From: an uncultured Trueperaceae bacterium
GTDB taxonomy: Bacteria; Deinococcota; Deinococci; Deinococcales; Trueperaceae
Length of the DNA: 64,000 nt
Reading direction: 5' to 3'
Assembly (NCBI GenBank): GCA_937907415.1
Contig: CALCHY010000302.1
Location: 33,916-97,915, forward strand
The notes under the pieces: generated by a model
What the model was told of the DNA's origin: nothing
The model's input: the letters and a program-made list of their open reading frames with translations, nothing else
Databases searched by the model: none
Shown here: one piece after another, positions 25,134 to 34,124 of the stretch
Layout: every line of letters begins with the position of its first letter
Numbering within the stretch: position 1 is the stretch's first letter
Program-made: the position numbers and the translations under genes

Positions 25134-26179
25134 GACCGAGAGTCTTCCTCACTCACACGCGGAGCGACCTGAGGTCGTTCTTCCCCCGGCCCGCGCTCGA
25201 GCGACTGAGGAGCTTCGCCGACGTGTCGACCAACGACAGCGACGAGCACCTGAGCCCCAGCGAGCTGCTGCGCGTCGCGCCGGAGAGCCAGTACGTCGTC
25301 ACCGAGTGGGCCACCGGCGCCGACGCCGCCTACCTGGAGAGCAACCGCTCGCTCATCGCCATCTGCCGGGTGGGCGTGGAGATCCTCAACGTCGACATCC
25401 CCGCCGCCACCGCCAACGGTGTGCTGGTGGTCAACCTGCCAGGCATCCACGCGAACTCGGTGATTGAGCTGACGCTCGCCTACATGATCATGAGCGCCAG
25501 GAAGGCGCCGATGTTCGACCGTGAGACGCGCGCGGGCCGCTTCCCGGTCGCCTACAACGTCGCGTTGGGGCTGGGGCACGAGCTGCCGGCGCCGGGCTTC
25601 GACATCAGGGGCTCGACCGTCGGGCTGGTGGGTATCGGTGCCATCGGCGCCGGCCTGGCTAGGATCCTGACCTTCATGGGCGCCACGGTGATCGCGTACG
25701 ACCCCTACGCCGCCTCGGTGCCGGAAGGGGTGGAAGTGGTCGGCTTGAAAGAGCTGCTCGAGCGCAGCGACATCGTGTCGCTCCACGCCAAGCTGACGCC
25801 GGAGACCGACAAGATCATCGGCGAGCGCGAGCTGGGGCTCATGCGCAAGTCGGCCTACCTGATCAACACTGCTCGGGGCGGCCTGGTCGACAACGCCGCC
25901 CTGGCCAGGGCGCTGCGCGAAGGCACGATTGCCGGCGCCGCGGTCGACGTCTTCGACACCGAGCCGCAGATCGCCGGACACCCGCTGTTGTCGGCTCCGA
26001 ACTGCATCGTCACGCCGCACATGACCGGCAACACGGTGGCCACTATGCAAGCACTGGCCGACGGCGCCGTCGACGCAGTCGAGAAGCTGCACGGCGGCGA
26101 GCTGCCTGCAGGGATCGTGAACCCGGCGGTCCTGCAGAGCCCGCAGTTGCGCTGGCGCAGGGGCGTGGGCGTCGCATGA
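25130..26179 (+). CDS. D-2-hydroxyacid dehydrogenase family enzyme
   Basis: A 349-residue NAD-dependent enzyme of the phosphoglycerate/2-hydroxyacid dehydrogenase family. The Rossmann loop is STVGLVGIGAIGAGLAR. The catalytic trio is Arg in NTARGGLVDN, Glu in AVDVFDTEP and His in VTPHMTGNTV. The start is TTG 25130, overlapping the previous stop (TTGA), and the end overlaps the next ATG, so it is tightly coupled in the operon. Such an enzyme is not part of the standard Nan/Nag route, which makes the chemistry of this cluster worth testing. Confidence 0.85.
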   Translation: MRPRVFLTHTRSDLRSFFPRPALERLRSFADVSTNDSDEHLSPSELLRVAPESQYVVTEWATGADAAYLESNRSLIAICRVGVEILNVDIPAATANGVLVVNLPGIHANSVIELTLAYMIMSARKAPMFDRETRAGRFPVAYNVALGLGHELPAPGFDIRGSTVGLVGIGAIGAGLARILTFMGATVIAYDPYAASVPEGVEVVGLKELLERSDIVSLHAKLTPETDKIIGERELGLMRKSAYLINTARGGLVDNAALARALREGTIAGAAVDVFDTEPQIAGHPLLSAPNCIVTPHMTGNTVATMQALADGAVDAVEKLHGGELPAGIVNPAVLQSPQLRWRRGVGVA

Positions 26180-27174
26180 GCACCTACCCTGAGGTCGCCA
26201 TCGTGGGCTGCGGCTTCATCGGCCGGATCTACGCCGAGGTGCTCGCCGAGCTGGGCGTTGAGTTTGGCGCCGAGTATGGCGTCGAGCGTGGCCTGAGGGT
26301 AGCGGCGGTGGTCGACAGCGACGAGGCGGCGCGCACTGCCGTCGCGGAGTCGCTAGGCTGCCGCGCCTACGCCACGCAGGCGGAGATGCTGAGCGCGGAA
26401 CCGGGCGTGGTGGCGGTCGGGATCGCCACGCCGTCGCAGTTCCACGCCGAGCTGACGCGCGAAGCCCTGAGGGCAGGCCGCCACGTGCTGTGCGAGAAGC
26501 CGCTGGCCTTGACGCTGGCCGAGGTCGAGGAGATGGTCGCGATAGCGCGCGAGGCCGACCGCAAGCTGGCGGTCGGCTTCAAGATGCGCTTCGAAGGCAT
26601 GTTCATGGAGCTGAGCCGCCTGGTCGACGTAGGCGTCGTGGGCCCCGTGCGAAGGGTAGTCATCAGCCAACACCAGCCGGTGCCGCCGCAAGCTTGGGCG
26701 CGCCGACACGGCATCGTAAACGAGTTGCTGATCCACTCCATCGACGCGGTCGACTGGTTCATGGGCGAGGCGCCCACCTCGCTCGAGCACGAGTCTAGAG
26801 CCGACCGCGCGGTCATCTCGCTCGGGTTCGGAGGCGAGCGTGACGGCCTCATCACCGGCGCCTGGGTCGAGGGCTTCCCGCAGCTCGGCGGCAGCAACGA
26901 CATGCTGGTCCAGGTCGTCGGCCGCGACGGCCACCTGATCGGCATCCGCCCCGACACGGTGATCGTGAACACGTCCAAGGAGGCCAGGACTATCGACCTG
27001 CCGGCCAGCCGCTACGCCGACGCGTTCAAGCGCGAGTGGCGAGCGTTCCTGGCCTGGTTGGCGGGTGACGAAGACACCGACATCGCGTGCATGGCGGACG
27101 GCCTGCGCGTGCACAGGATCATCGACTACATCGAGAGAACGAGCGAAAAGAGAGAGGCGTTCAAGCATGAATAG
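26176..27174 (+). CDS. Gfo/Idh/MocA oxidoreductase A
   Basis: A 332-residue NAD(P)-dependent sugar oxidoreductase. The N-terminal Rossmann fold has VAIVGCGFIGRIYAEVL, then LREALRAGRHVLCEKPLALT (the conserved EKP Lys), and the C-terminal half contains LLIHSIDAVDWFMGEAP, the usual His/Asp region. It overlaps both neighbours, by four and eight bases. Members of this family include the oxidoreductase that converts 2,7-anhydro-sialic acid (NanX/YjhC-like), so a sialic-acid derivative is a reasonable but unproven substrate. Confidence 0.85.
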   Translation: MSTYPEVAIVGCGFIGRIYAEVLAELGVEFGAEYGVERGLRVAAVVDSDEAARTAVAESLGCRAYATQAEMLSAEPGVVAVGIATPSQFHAELTREALRAGRHVLCEKPLALTLAEVEEMVAIAREADRKLAVGFKMRFEGMFMELSRLVDVGVVGPVRRVVISQHQPVPPQAWARRHGIVNELLIHSIDAVDWFMGEAPTSLEHESRADRAVISLGFGGERDGLITGAWVEGFPQLGGSNDMLVQVVGRDGHLIGIRPDTVIVNTSKEARTIDLPASRYADAFKREWRAFLAWLAGDEDTDIACMADGLRVHRIIDYIERTSEKREAFKHE

Positions 27175-28294
27175 GGTCATCAGGTACGGGGTAACCGGCG
27201 CGGGCTACATCGGCGCCGAGCAGGCGCGCGTCATCGACGGCCTGGAGGGCGCGGAGCTCGTCGCCGTCCACAGCGGCACGGGGGAGGGAGCCAGGCGCGT
27301 GGCGGCCGAGCTCGGCTGCGAGGTAGCGGAGACGTTAATAGAGTTGGTCGCGCGCGACGACATCGACGCGCTCATCGTCGCCTCCCCCAACAACCTGCAC
27401 CGGGAGCCGGTCGAGTTGGCGGCGCAACACGGCAAGCACGTGTTCTGCGAGAAGCCGTTCGCACTGTCGCTGGAGGACGCCGACGCGATGATTGCCGCCT
27501 GCCGCGAGGCGGGCGTGACCCTCATGGTCGGCCACATGATGCACTTCTACTCGGGCGTGATGCGCATCAAGCAGTGGATCGACGAGGGCGTCATCGGCAA
27601 GCCGCTGGTAGCGCACGTCGAGCGCACCGGCTGGGAGGACCCGCAGCCGCACGTCTCCTGGAAGAAGCAGCAGTCGCAGTCGGGCGGCCACCTCTTCCAC
27701 CACATTCACGAGATCGACCTGCTGCAGTGGCTCATGGGCCCCGCCTCGAGCGTATACGCGGTGGGCGGCAACCTCGCCCACCAGGGCGAGGGCTTCGGCG
27801 ACGAGGACGACGCTCTGCTGCTGACCCTGGAGTTCGCCAGCGGCGCCTTCGCCACCATGCAGTACGGCTCGGCCTTCCACTGGGGCGAGCACTTCCTGAA
27901 GGTGAACGGCAGCAAGGGCGCGATCCGCATGAGCCACAAGGAGGCGGTCATCGACCTGCTGCTGCCAGGGCAAGGCGTGCAGCGCTTCCCGCTCTTCGAC
28001 GACGCCGCCAGCCAGGAGTCGCTTCTGGAGCTGTTCAAACGCACGCACGGCGGCAGCACCTACGGCAAGCCGACCGATCGGCCGCCGCATTACCTTACGT
28101 ACGCGGTCGCTGAAGAGCTCGGCTACTTCAACGAGGTGCTGGGTGGCCGACCAGTCGATGAGTTGAGGAAGCCGTTATTCGACGGCTCGGCCGCTCGGGC
28201 TGCTGTAGCCGTGGCCGAGACGGCCTTGGCTTCGCGGCGTACTGGGGTCCCTTGCGATATCCCACCTCGTAATAGCCAACGGCTGGGGCGTTGA
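27167..28294 (+). CDS. Gfo/Idh/MocA oxidoreductase B
   Basis: A second, divergent family member, 375 residues. It has YGVTGAGYIGAEQARVI, then HGKHVFCEKPFALSLEDA and HLFHHIHEIDLLQWLMGP with the catalytic-type His. Residues after 330 form the usual beta-sheet end. ATG 27167 lies eight bases inside the preceding gene. Two different Gfo/Idh/MocA enzymes side by side suggest consecutive oxidation and reduction steps on the sugar ring, as in pathways that go through keto-intermediates. Confidence 0.85.
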   Translation: MNRVIRYGVTGAGYIGAEQARVIDGLEGAELVAVHSGTGEGARRVAAELGCEVAETLIELVARDDIDALIVASPNNLHREPVELAAQHGKHVFCEKPFALSLEDADAMIAACREAGVTLMVGHMMHFYSGVMRIKQWIDEGVIGKPLVAHVERTGWEDPQPHVSWKKQQSQSGGHLFHHIHEIDLLQWLMGPASSVYAVGGNLAHQGEGFGDEDDALLLTLEFASGAFATMQYGSAFHWGEHFLKVNGSKGAIRMSHKEAVIDLLLPGQGVQRFPLFDDAASQESLLELFKRTHGGSTYGKPTDRPPHYLTYAVAEELGYFNEVLGGRPVDELRKPLFDGSAARAAVAVAETALASRRTGVPCDIPPRNSQRLGR

Positions 28295-28299
28295 ATAGC

Positions 28300-29208
28300 A
28301 TGGCTTCGGATCGACAGCGCTACCACGGACTCATCGCGGCTACCTTCACACCCATGACTCCCGACGGTGACCTCAACCTGGGGTTGGTTGGGCGGATCAC
28401 CGGCCGGTTGATAGCCGACGGCATCAAGGGCCTGTACGTCTGCGGCAGCACGGGGGAAGGCGTCTCGCTGACCACGGCGGAGCGAAGGGCAGTAGCCGAG
28501 GCATACGTGGAGGCTTCGGCTGGGCGTATCCCCATCATCGTTCAGGTCGGGCACGAGAGCATCAGGCAGGCGGCTGAGCTGGCGGCACACGCCGAGAAGA
28601 TCGGGGCTGACGCCGTCTCGGCGATCCCGCCGACCTATTTCCGGCCCGTTGATTTAGAGACTGTGGTGGCGTGCTCCCGCGAGATCGCCAGCGCGGCGCC
28701 TAGCTTGGATTTCTTCTACTACCACATACCTGTCAAGACCAAGGTCGAGGTCGACATCTCTGCGCTGGTCGAGGCGTCGTTGGCTGCTATTCCCAACTTC
28801 GCGGGGGTCAAGTACTCCGACACCAAGGTCTTCGAGCTGCAGGTGTGCGCCGGTAGGTTCGGTGACCGGGTGTCCCTGTTGTTCGGCACGGACGAGATGC
28901 TGGTAAGCGGGCTGGTTGCTGGGGCGCATGGGGCTGTAGGGAGTACTTACAACTTCCTGACCAAGGAGTCGATCGCGATCCTCGAGGCTTATAGGGCTGG
29001 GCGGATCGACGAGGCGCGGCGGCTGCAGGGGGTGACGGCGGAGGTGATTACCGAGATCGTCGCTCTAGGTGGATTGCCAGCCCTCAAGGCGGCGATGGCG
29101 CACACGGGCGCGGACTGTGGGCCGACCCGGCTGCCGCTGCGCCAGTTATCGACTTCGGAGCAGAGGGCTGTGATCGAGGTGCTGGCGCGAGCGGTTTCTG
29201 TTGCTTGA
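28300..29208 (+). CDS. nanA: N-acetylneuraminate lyase/DHDPS-family aldolase
   Basis: A 302-residue class I aldolase of the DapA/NanA family. Motifs are GLYVCGSTGEGVSLT, the Tyr in DFFYYHIPVKTKV and the Schiff-base Lys in NFAGVKYSDTKVFE. The YYHIP/GVKYSD combination and the adjacent nanE and nanK favour N-acetylneuraminate lyase (Neu5Ac to ManNAc plus pyruvate). ATG 28300 is used; TTG 28291, which overlaps the preceding stop, is an alternative. It is the last gene of an eight-gene operon starting with the GntR gene. Confidence 0.82.
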   Translation: MASDRQRYHGLIAATFTPMTPDGDLNLGLVGRITGRLIADGIKGLYVCGSTGEGVSLTTAERRAVAEAYVEASAGRIPIIVQVGHESIRQAAELAAHAEKIGADAVSAIPPTYFRPVDLETVVACSREIASAAPSLDFFYYHIPVKTKVEVDISALVEASLAAIPNFAGVKYSDTKVFELQVCAGRFGDRVSLLFGTDEMLVSGLVAGAHGAVGSTYNFLTKESIAILEAYRAGRIDEARRLQGVTAEVITEIVALGGLPALKAAMAHTGADCGPTRLPLRQLSTSEQRAVIEVLARAVSVA

Positions 29209-29287
29209 ACAAGGCTGGGGCGATGCACGGTGCCGCTGAGGCTCGCAGTGCCTGCGCAGACCACCGCGCGCTTGATCGCGATGCCGA

Positions 29288-29398
29288 GTCGAAATCGAGC
29301 TCGACACGGCGCCCCGCGAAGCGGAGCTACCGGCCGAGCTGCAGGCGGCGTTGAACGTCAAGGACGCCGCGCGTTCGCTTTCGCTAAGTCCTTCGCGG
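29288..29398 (+). pseudogene. Fragment of a YdeI/OmpD-associated-like protein
   Basis: A short frame reading VEIELDTAPREAELPAEL then QAALNVKDAARSLSLS matches the C-terminal signature of DUF1905/YdeI-type proteins (D..PREVE.P.dl..AL), but there is no start and nothing downstream. It is debris next to the mazEF pair. Confidence 0.35.
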
Positions 29399-29470
29399 TG
29401 ACACCGCCAAGCCAAGGAATACGAGCAGGGCTCGGTTGAGGCGCAGGAGATCCCCATCGTCCAGCCGACC

Positions 29471-29731
29471 CTATCGGCGGCCGAGCCTGGATCGCCGCAC
29501 CGTCGTAATCTTGTCTACCATGAGCCGAGAAGATGCTCGCAAGTCGGTGTTTGGTCCCGACTCCACTTCGATGCGGAACAAGGGGGCGTCCGTGGGGTCA
29601 GTCGCGAAACCGCATATGGTCACCGAGTCGGTGCCTGAGAACCGGTCGTCCTGCACTATCACGGCAGGACGTGGTTTCGAAGCGTAACCGGGCCCTCCTT
29701 CTACCGTCCAAATCTCACCGCGACTCGGCAT
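29471..29731 (-). CDS. mazF: MazF/PemK-family toxin, prematurely stopped
   Basis: The protein begins MPSRGEIWTVEGGPG and has PRPAVIVQDDRF and the DLRASSRLMVDKITTV core of MazF mRNA interferases. It ends at a TAG (29471-29473) after 86 residues. Reading through that TAG in the same frame gives GRLDDGDLLRLNRALLVFLG, the normal MazF C-terminal helix, to a stop at 29384. So a nonsense mutation has probably removed the last helix. ATG 29731 overlaps the 3' end of mazE. The toxin may be inactive; an otherwise good catalytic half remains. Confidence 0.7.
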   Translation of the reverse strand: MPSRGEIWTVEGGPGYASKPRPAVIVQDDRFSGTDSVTICGFATDPTDAPLFRIEVESGPNTDLRASSRLMVDKITTVRRSRLGRR

Positions 29732-29948
29732 CGTTCCAGACAGAGACCGAGTCGATGAAATCCTGATCTGCGGCGGCGTGCTCACTGGCGGCTACAGCGG
29801 CCGACTGCCTGCGAGCTTCGGCGGCGAAGGCTGGCGACCTGACATCGGGGACCCAAATCTGGAGCGGCCTCAGGCCCTGCGCCCGCAGCCCGTCCCGATG
29901 CTCCTGCACCTTTCTGCGTGAAGACTTCGGTGCGCGTCGTTCACTCAT
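29715..29948 (-). CDS. mazE: MazE-family antitoxin (DUF3018 type)
   Basis: A 77-residue protein with the DUF3018 antitoxin pattern: KVQEHRDGLRAQGLRPLQIW, then VPDVRSPAFAAEARRQSAAV and DQDFIDSVSVW. ATG 29948 opens MSERRAPKSSRRK. It overlaps the mazF start by 17 bp in the antitoxin-first order typical of such pairs. The upstream region is the tail of a decayed ABC ATPase, so its promoter is unclear. Confidence 0.75.
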   Translation of the reverse strand: MSERRAPKSSRRKVQEHRDGLRAQGLRPLQIWVPDVRSPAFAAEARRQSAAVAASEHAAADQDFIDSVSVWNDAESR

Positions 29949-30029
29949 GGTTCGCCTGCCTCGGCATAGGTTACATGTAACCCTTGCGCGAGGAAGTGTC
30001 GTTCCGCGAGGAGGCTCGGCCCGTGCCGG

Positions 30030-30371
<342 letters not shown>

Positions 30372-30523
30372 AAGGGGTCTCCAAGTACGGGTCTGGGTTC
30401 GCGCCCATCTTATCGCGGTTCTCAGCTTTGGCTGATTGCGTGAGGACGGTTTTAGCGTCAGGGTGATGATTCGTTCGCGTGAGTGTGGGCACTTACTCCG
30501 CAGTCACAACTCTGGTGCTAGCT

Positions 30524-30532
30524 TGATAATAG
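30524..30532 (+). promoter_or_regulatory. Extended -10 of the replication operon
   Basis: TGATAATAG (TGn plus TAATAG) lies about 48 bp upstream of ATG 30580, whose leader contains GGAGG. No clear -35 is present. Confidence 0.4.
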
Positions 30533-30579
30533 CGACTCTGTTTTCTCACTCCTGGCTGGTCTTGGAGGCCTTCACAAGC

Positions 30580-31617
30580 ATGCTGCACACCCCGACGCCT
30601 CACGATCTCGATCCCCGCGACGCCCTCACCCACCCGCGTTTCGCGCGCCGCCCCGACCTGGTGGTGGCGTACCTGGCGCTGAGCTCCAGCCGCACCGAGG
30701 CGGGAACCGTCGACCTCCCCGCCGCCCAACACACCGCCACGCACTCGCTCACCCCCGCCGAATGGGCCGCCGCCCTCTCCACCCTCACGAAGTTGGGCCT
30801 CCTGTACCTCCACGGGCTCGAACCGCGCCTCGCTCCCCTCGCCACCCGCACCCTCTTCGAGAGCGCTATGGCGGCCTTCACGGGCCTAATTCCCACCTTG
30901 CGTGCGAAGACGATCGCGGCCTACCGCGGCGAGGCAGTCAAGGCCCTCGAACTCGCGGGCTTCGACGTGACCGTCGATGAAAGGATCCCAGCGGGGGCAA
31001 AACGCACTGTTCCCGTGCACGCTCTGGCAGCCAAGGGCGGTGAGCGCCTGGCGCTGGTGTGCTGCTCTGCCAAGGCGGTGGAGTCCAACGCCCGCAAACT
31101 CACTGAGGCGGCCATCGAGCACGCCTTCCTGCTGGTCCACCCGAGTAACGAGCTGGTGGACGCGCGCGCGGTCGAGGTGAGTAACCCGGAGGAGGGTTTC
31201 GATCCGGGAGCGGTGGAGTTGCCGGGGAACGTGCCGCGCGAGGCGTGGCTTAGGTGGGTCGCGTACCGACGGGAGCGGAAGGCTCCACTCACGCGCCAGA
31301 GCGTCCGGGAACAGTTGAAGGTGCTGGCCGAGGCCGGCGCTGCAGCCAGTGACGTAATCGCCACCAGCATCAACAGCTCCTGGCAGGGTCTCTTCCCGCC
31401 CCGCCGCCGCCCAAGTGAAGCCGTGCCGCGCGGCACCGCCCCCACGATGGCGCCGCGCTTCCAGACCGGCGAGCTGGTCGAGGTGCGCCTGCCTGACGGC
31501 CGCACGAAGATTGTCACGGCCGAAGTCGTCTCCAGCCACCACGTCATCGACGAGACCGGCGCGACCCACAACATCGAGAACGTGGCGGCACACCAGTCCC
31601 TTAGGAGGGCGTTATGA
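30580..31617 (+). CDS. Replisome organiser-like protein upstream of dnaB
   Basis: A 345-residue protein, start ATG 30580 with GGAGG 10 nt upstream; the longer upstream frame is unlikely. Near residue 240-270 it carries RQSVREQLKVLAEAGAAASD then ATSINSSWQGLFPPRR, the DnaD/replisome-organiser tail (helix, then a si..gWqGlfp ending) common in phage and plasmid replication proteins. The C-terminal 60 residues (FQTGELVEVRLPDGRTKIVT) look like a small beta barrel. The stop overlaps the dnaB start by four bases, so it is likely the loader or initiator partner of that helicase. Confidence 0.6.
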   Translation: MLHTPTPHDLDPRDALTHPRFARRPDLVVAYLALSSSRTEAGTVDLPAAQHTATHSLTPAEWAAALSTLTKLGLLYLHGLEPRLAPLATRTLFESAMAAFTGLIPTLRAKTIAAYRGEAVKALELAGFDVTVDERIPAGAKRTVPVHALAAKGGERLALVCCSAKAVESNARKLTEAAIEHAFLLVHPSNELVDARAVEVSNPEEGFDPGAVELPGNVPREAWLRWVAYRRERKAPLTRQSVREQLKVLAEAGAAASDVIATSINSSWQGLFPPRRRPSEAVPRGTAPTMAPRFQTGELVEVRLPDGRTKIVTAEVVSSHHVIDETGATHNIENVAAHQSLRRAL

Positions 31618-32936
31618 ACCCAACCTCCGCTCACGCCGACGTCGAACGCTCAGTCGTCGCCGCTGTCCTCGCCCAACCCAATCTGCTCGACGAGCTCGAC
31701 ACCACCATCACCGAACGCGACTTCGGGCAACGCGGCGCGCGCCTCGTCTACCGAACTATCAGGGTCATGCACGACCGCGGCGACATCCCCGACCTGCTCT
31801 CGATCGCCGCCACCCTCGAGCAGCACAAGCAACTCGACGCCGCCGGCGACTTCATGCTCACCCTCCAACTCGGCGCCGACCCCGAAGACTTGCGCCTCGT
31901 GAAGCAACACGCGAAGGTCGTACGCGAGCGCGCCCTACTCCGCGAGGTCGGGGAGGTGGCCCGCAAGGCGCTCGAGGAGGCCCTTGACGGTAGTGACGAC
32001 CCGCACGCGGTCATTGAGAGAACCGAGCGCGCCATCCTGGCGCTGCAGCAGCGCAGCCGCAAGGAAGAGGGGTACGCGGCGGCGCCCGAAGTGGTGGCCG
32101 ACACCATGCGGGAGATAGAGCAGATGCTGGCCAACCGCGGCGTGCTGCCGGGTATCTCCACGGGGTTCCCGGAGCTCGACGCGAAGATGGGCGGTCTCCG
32201 CCCCGGCAACCTCTACCTGATCGCCGGCCGCCCCAGCATGGGGAAGACCTCCATGATGCTGAACATCGCCGCCGAAGCCGTGCTGCGAGAAGGCGCTCGC
32301 ACGGTCATCCACTCCCTGGAGATGCCGGACACCAGCATCATGCAGCGCCTGCTCGCCATGGAGGCGACCGTGAACATGCAGGCGTTCACGAACGGCACCG
32401 TCACCCAGGCGGCCGCCACGCGCCTCCGCGAGACCGCCGAGAAGCTCGCGGCCGCCCCCTTGAAGATTGATGATTCTGGCACCCTCACTCTAAGTTCGTT
32501 GCGCTCGCAGGCGCGTCGCGAGGCGGCTCGTGAGGGCGTCGATGTGCTGATGGTGGACTATCTTCAGCTCATGAGTTCGGGGGAGCGCGAAGAGAACCGA
32601 ACCACCGAGGTGAGTCGCCTGAGTCGCGAACTCAAACTGTTGGCGCGTGAACTCGAGGTGCCGGTGGTCGTCTTATCGCAACTCAACCGGGGGGTCGAGG
32701 CTCGCGCGAACAAGCGCCCCATGCTCTCTGACCTTCGTGAAAGTGGCAGCCTTGAGCAGGACGCAGACGTTGTGATGTTCCTGTACAGGGACGAATATTA
32801 CGATCCGGATTCGAGCGATAAGGGCTTGGGTGAGGTGATCATCGCCAAGCAACGCAACGGGCCCGTCGGGACCCTGAAGGTGCGGTGGGTGGATGCGCTG
32901 GCGTCGTACCGGCCGCTGGAGGTGCCGCAGCCTTGA
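31614..32936 (+). CDS. dnaB: Replicative DNA helicase DnaB
   Basis: A 440-residue DnaB. The N-terminal domain (DVERSVVAAVLAQPNLLDEL) is followed by the RecA-like motor: Walker A IAGRPSMGKTSMML, Walker B DVLMVDYLQLMSSG, then SQLNRGVEARANKRPMLSDL with the conserved arginine-finger region and VIIAKQRNGPVGT at the C-terminus. It overlaps both neighbours and belongs to a three-gene replication operon. Chromosomal dnaB is normally not next to such genes, so this is probably an element-encoded copy. Confidence 0.92.
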   Translation: MNPTSAHADVERSVVAAVLAQPNLLDELDTTITERDFGQRGARLVYRTIRVMHDRGDIPDLLSIAATLEQHKQLDAAGDFMLTLQLGADPEDLRLVKQHAKVVRERALLREVGEVARKALEEALDGSDDPHAVIERTERAILALQQRSRKEEGYAAAPEVVADTMREIEQMLANRGVLPGISTGFPELDAKMGGLRPGNLYLIAGRPSMGKTSMMLNIAAEAVLREGARTVIHSLEMPDTSIMQRLLAMEATVNMQAFTNGTVTQAAATRLRETAEKLAAAPLKIDDSGTLTLSSLRSQARREAAREGVDVLMVDYLQLMSSGEREENRTTEVSRLSRELKLLARELEVPVVVLSQLNRGVEARANKRPMLSDLRESGSLEQDADVVMFLYRDEYYDPDSSDKGLGEVIIAKQRNGPVGTLKVRWVDALASYRPLEVPQP

Positions 32937-33397
32937 GCGGTCCGGACTCGGGCGGGAAGTTGTGGGTGCGCGCGCGGCAACTACTAGCGTCGTACCGCGG
33001 CAATCGCGTCCTGTCCGGCGAGGAGTGGCTCGAGCTCGCGCGCGAGGCTCACGAGTTCGCGGTGTCGACTTTCCCTGAGAAGCGCCGCGAGGGGGCCTTG
33101 CGCGGGTTCGTGGAGCGGAACTGTGTGGGGCAGGCGCCGCGCACTATCGCGGTGTTCGCGGTGGCGTTGCGTCTGTTGGGGGAGAGGCGCTTGCGGGAGG
33201 GGTTCGGACAGTTCGGCGCGTGTTTGGAGGCGGCCGCGCTGGCGTGCAGCACGACTGTTGATGAGTTGCCGCCCCCGCGCGACTCGCATGTCGTCACCGA
33301 GCCCGCCGCGACGGTGGCTGCGGCGCAGGCCCGGGCGAAGCAGGAGCAGGTGATCAACCGCCGCATGCGCGGCAGCGGCGTCGACTCTCTGATCTGA
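32933..33397 (+). CDS. Hypothetical protein of the replication operon
   Basis: A 154-residue protein starting at TTG 32933, overlapping the dnaB stop (TTGA). I do not recognise it. It is basic and helical: LWVRARQLLASYRGNRVLSG, then EWLELAREAHEFAVS and RTIAVFAVALRLLGERRLREG. Position after dnaB and a replisome-organiser-like gene suggests an accessory replication factor. Confidence 0.6.
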   Translation: MSGPDSGGKLWVRARQLLASYRGNRVLSGEEWLELAREAHEFAVSTFPEKRREGALRGFVERNCVGQAPRTIAVFAVALRLLGERRLREGFGQFGACLEAAALACSTTVDELPPPRDSHVVTEPAATVAAAQARAKQEQVINRRMRGSGVDSLI

Positions 33398-33445
33398 CCC
33401 ACAAGGCCCTAGGGTGGCAGATGCACCGGCGAGAGCTTATCAATG

Positions 33446-33472
33446 TTGGGTTATAATCTTCATAAAACCCAA
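33446..33472 (+). promoter_or_regulatory. Promoter with operator-like dyad
   Basis: A perfect TATAAT (33452-33457) lies in a 7-bp inverted repeat TTGGGTT...AACCCAA (arms 33446-33452 and 33466-33472). A repressor bound to the dyad would cover the -10 box of the downstream zinc-ribbon gene. Confidence 0.5.
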
Positions 33473-33491
33473 AGTCTTCCTGGGGGTCGTT

Positions 33492-34058
33492 TTGTCATCA
33501 CGGCAATGCCCGCACTGTGGCAGTTCCAACTTAGTGAAGGTGAGTCACGCTTATGAGTCCGGCACCAAGTCTAAAGCCTCGGAAGAGGACTCTCCTTTTG
33601 AGGGGCTGAGCCCTCGCTCGGGCCCATCGACGGGCGGGCGCCCCGCTCGCGCCCTTACACGCTCGACCCTCGCGGCAGATCGCCTGAGGCCTCCGTATGT
33701 GCACTATGAGGCTGATGCGCGACGTAGGCGTAACGTGTGGCTGCTCATACTGGGCTTAGGGATCGGCGCGTTTTGGGCAGGTGGCGCTCTAGTGACGGAA
33801 GTTGGGCCGGACATCAGATACTTCCCCGTGGCCGAGTTCATCTCTGGCGCGCTCAGCTTCGGAGGGTTTCTCGCCGTCCTCTTCGGCGTCATCTTATCGA
33901 TTCATTGGCAGATCCACACCCGGCGCGGCGCCGAATTGGACGAGAAGGGCCGTAAGGATCTTGAGATGTGGGATAGCTCCTGGCTCTGCGACACCTGTGG
34001 CAGCACTTTTCAGCCCGGCGCTAAGGGCTTGGCGGACTCTGACCCCCTGATCTCGTAG
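33492..34058 (+). CDS. Zinc-ribbon two-TM membrane protein, copy 1
   Basis: A 188-residue protein. An N-terminal zinc ribbon (QCPHCGSSNLVKVSHAYESG) is followed by a Ser/Pro-rich linker, two membrane helices (VWLLILGLGIGAFWAGGAL and FGGFLAVLFGVILSIHW), and a second ribbon half (WLCDTCGSTFQPGAK). TTG 33492 with GGGGGT upstream is chosen because it starts just before the ribbon. The paralogue at 42408 has the same order of parts. Function unknown; such ribbons often bind zinc and mediate protein or nucleic-acid contacts. Confidence 0.7.
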   Translation: MSSRQCPHCGSSNLVKVSHAYESGTKSKASEEDSPFEGLSPRSGPSTGGRPARALTRSTLAADRLRPPYVHYEADARRRRNVWLLILGLGIGAFWAGGALVTEVGPDIRYFPVAEFISGALSFGGFLAVLFGVILSIHWQIHTRRGAELDEKGRKDLEMWDSSWLCDTCGSTFQPGAKGLADSDPLIS

Positions 34059-34074
34059 TGCAGCCCCAACGGCT

Positions 34075-34098
34075 GCGGGGCGCCTGTAGGCGCCCCGC
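34075..34098. terminator. Strong hairpin terminator
   Basis: A perfect 10-bp stem GCGGGGCGCC/GGCGCCCCGC with a TGTA loop lies between the convergent genes ending at 34058 and 34125. Confidence 0.75.
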
Positions 34099-34124
34099 GC
34101 GCGTTCCGTTTGGTGCGGTCGGGA

